Shown here in pieces: positions 52,473 to 54,616 of a stretch of DNA of 54,616 nucleotides. The notes beneath the pieces were generated by a model. The model was not told the origin of the DNA and did no database searches. It worked only from the letters and a program-made list of their open reading frames with translations. The translations under genes and the position numbers were made by a program. The DNA comes from Fragilaria radians. Its lineage: Eukaryota > Bacillariophyta > Fragilariophyceae > Fragilariales > Fragilariaceae. The stretch lies in NCBI GenBank assembly GCA_900642245.1, contig CAAAJI010000007.1, positions 106,527 through 161,142 on the forward strand, written 5' to 3'. Within the stretch, counting starts at the first letter, position 1, and each line of letters opens with the position of its first letter.

Positions 52473-54616
52473 CGTGATTGCCCAAATATTTAGTCAAAGA
52501 AAGAAAAGGAGAAATTGTAATGACATGCCGTTGTACTGTATATCTTTAAGAAATCTTTATTCGATGGAAGATGCTTGCAAGGAGTTTCGCATAAGTGCAT
52601 AAGTAGCAAATTGTTCGAAGAGAAATAAAAACGATTTTGTAAAACCAATCTCTTGTACTCTTTTAAACTCCGTGAAATACCAATTGCCATGGATTCTTCG
52701 AGTCGGCTAAGGAATGTTATTTTTTTATTGACCCCCTCCCCTCTATCCAATGATGTAAGTTTCCTCAGTTCGTACAAAAAAGAGATGTTCTCTTTATATT
52801 CGTCTTCGTAGTGCCCATTTGCATTTTGGGTTTTGATGATAGTAGCAGTGCTGGTCGAAAGTCACATTCACAATGTAACCCCATTTGTAGAGTACTTTTG
52901 TGTTGAAACATCTATATTTCAATGTCTGGTAATATGAAATATACAGCGATAATGTAGTCATCCTTGTGTTGGAATACTCTTGGGACAACCACCGAAGTGA
53001 TATTGAGCAGGTCCTTGAATTATGAGACATAAAATTACTTAATCCTGTCCAAGGCTCACTATTATAGTAGTCCCACAAATTCCCTCTAACTTTTCTTCCC
53101 ATTTTCGACACAATGCACTTTACGCAATTAGATTCTTCCGAATAGCACGTTGCCAAACGATTATCATATCTTCATGATTCCCATTGAAAGCTATCTACTT
53201 AATCCCAACCATGATCTTTCCTTTAACTTGAGCAGATAATTGCATCATTGAAAAGTCTCTACTTGTTTGCTATCGCCCTCCCTTTGCCAGATCTTATGCT
53301 CCTTCATTATCATACAAAGCTGCATTGGCAACTGAATTTGTAATCCTATAAATTTCATTTCACAAGAAGAACATGATTTAGCACCTCGATAAATTCAACC
53401 TCAATGGACAAAAATCTGGTACACTCTTGTATTTAACCTTTTTTCATCATGAGGCATATCTACTCAGACTTTTCATAGTTTTCTCAACTTATTAACAATC
53501 TTTCAACTTGAATGCGAAATTCACATCCTGATAATTCTGTTAACTGCTGAACGCGAATGAGCGTCCCTTCCTTTTCTTACAGGAATATCATTGAAGCTAG
53601 ATACGAATATAATTTCCCTATATCTGAGGCTTAGCTGAAAAAAAGATGTATCGCTCTTTGAAAATGTCTGAACTGCAGATTATTCGCATTAGAAATCTTC
53701 AGGATTAATTATCCTTCCATAGTAGTATTACTATCTAACACTAGGATATCATCATTTCGGCACAAAAGCAAATTGTTCCCCCTTGGTAGCGTTCCTAAAG
53801 CTTTAATTGACCAAGAAAGCTTGAATCAGGTAGTAATTTTCTCATTATTTTAATGGGCTGTCAAAAGTCTTTGACTGACCTAACATCTCGCATTCCTTCA
53901 CATATCCCTCCATAGATACCCCCGTTCAATTTCTTTTCATTCCACTTTCATTATTTTGTAAAGCGTATCTGAAATTGTATGACCTACTATGAAAAGGCCT
54001 TACTTACGGGACACGTCAAATTTTCGCAGTTTTTTAATGAGCATATCTGTTCACAATATTGCGAATACGTGCTGTATAGATCCTCGGGATCAGACACAAA
54101 ACATATGGCAATAGTGTGTATGCTTTTCAATTAAGTTCAAATCATCTATTCTACTTTAATTGGGGAAAAAGAACATTATTTACTTTTGCAACAAAATTTG
54201 TGGTAGGAATTAGGTCCATGGTCACGAGTTACTGCGAGAAAACTAGACATGATAATACATGAAACGTGTTCCTATTATCAATAAATTGTTTTACTAGTAG
54301 TATGGTATGCCAGTATTCAGTATATAAAATACTTTATGTGAGGTGGCTTGAATACTGATCTAAATCCCGTCTTACTGACGTCATGGATATTTGAATGATC
54401 TCAACAGATGCTTACACTGTCTCCACAGATTTTCCCATACAATTGGATTAAGACTAAAGGGTTCACATTTTATATTCAGGCAAGATTGCAAAGCTACTTG
54501 AATCGATCATGTTTGCGAACCTACAGCTTTGAAATGCCAGCAACAGTACACATATAGTGCCCCACAGTCATGTGGTGTGTCAATCATTATGAGGTATCGC
54601 ATAACAATATAGCCAC
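52473..54616. other. Right-end intergenic region, no gene seen
   Basis: 2.1 kb without a convincing ORF. Minus-strand ORFs at 52490-52777 and 52794-53156 lack any domain and have no plausible splice context. No transposon motifs found. Confidence 0.5.

Noticed and set aside
52794..53156. Minus-strand ORF of 120 codons
   Set aside because: Composition is random-like, with no domain, signal or splice partner.

Overview
This is a stretch of eukaryotic nuclear genome, most likely from a diatom or a close photosynthetic stramenopile. The evidence is spliceosomal GT-AG introns of about 55-111 nt, eukaryote-only genes (seipin, GOT1, complex I NDUFA13/GRIM-19, a BAH-ELM2-SANT corepressor subunit, PUS7), Ty1/copia fragments whose motifs match the diatom type, and a zinc-motif protein of a kind I associate with diatoms. 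No tRNA, rRNA or CRISPR array is visible. The species assignment is inference.

Region 1 (1-26.6 kb) is the gene-bearing left arm. In order it holds: a small type I membrane glycoprotein (+); an RRM protein fused to a RapZ C-terminal-like domain, interrupted by a one-base frameshift (+); a secreted or ER acidic protein of unknown function (-); a TrhO/YceA-type rhodanese with an added MIB/HERC2 domain (+); PUS7/TruD pseudouridine synthase (-); a four-exon trifunctional AdoMet decarboxylase / aminopropyltransferase / SET protein (+); NDUFA13 (-); a tiny membrane ORF (-); seipin (+); a diphosphoinositol-phosphatase-like Nudix hydrolase (-); and GOT1 (+). Many neighbours converge with gaps of 44-116 bp. 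PUS7 and the polyamine gene diverge from a 291-bp shared promoter.

Region 2 (about 27-42 kb) is a transposon graveyard. It contains a degenerate minisatellite built on TTGACTTGG-like words (29.2-30.1 kb), a decayed Pif1-type helicase with a plausible Helitron 3' end (31.5-32.6 kb), two copies of a diverged repeat with a tRNA-like head (31.2 and 35.3 kb), and scrambled Ty1/copia pieces (zinc knuckle, protease, integrase linker, RT, RNase H). These are mostly on the minus strand, with one RT piece on the plus strand.

Region 3 (42-54.6 kb) returns to genes: a two-exon protein with a duplicated C/H zinc module (+), an MTA-like BAH-ELM2-SANT protein (-), a gamma-butyrobetaine dioxygenase of carnitine synthesis (-), and a large unrecognised protein with four 15-residue repeats (+). 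The last 2 kb show nothing convincing.

The genes do not form one pathway. Two RNA-modification enzymes (TrhO-like and PUS7) are convergent neighbours, and seipin, the inositol-pyrophosphate Nudix and GOT1 are clustered, but this may be chance. The most unusual items are the polyamine-SET fusion, the RRM-RapZ fusion and the rhodanese-MIB fusion.
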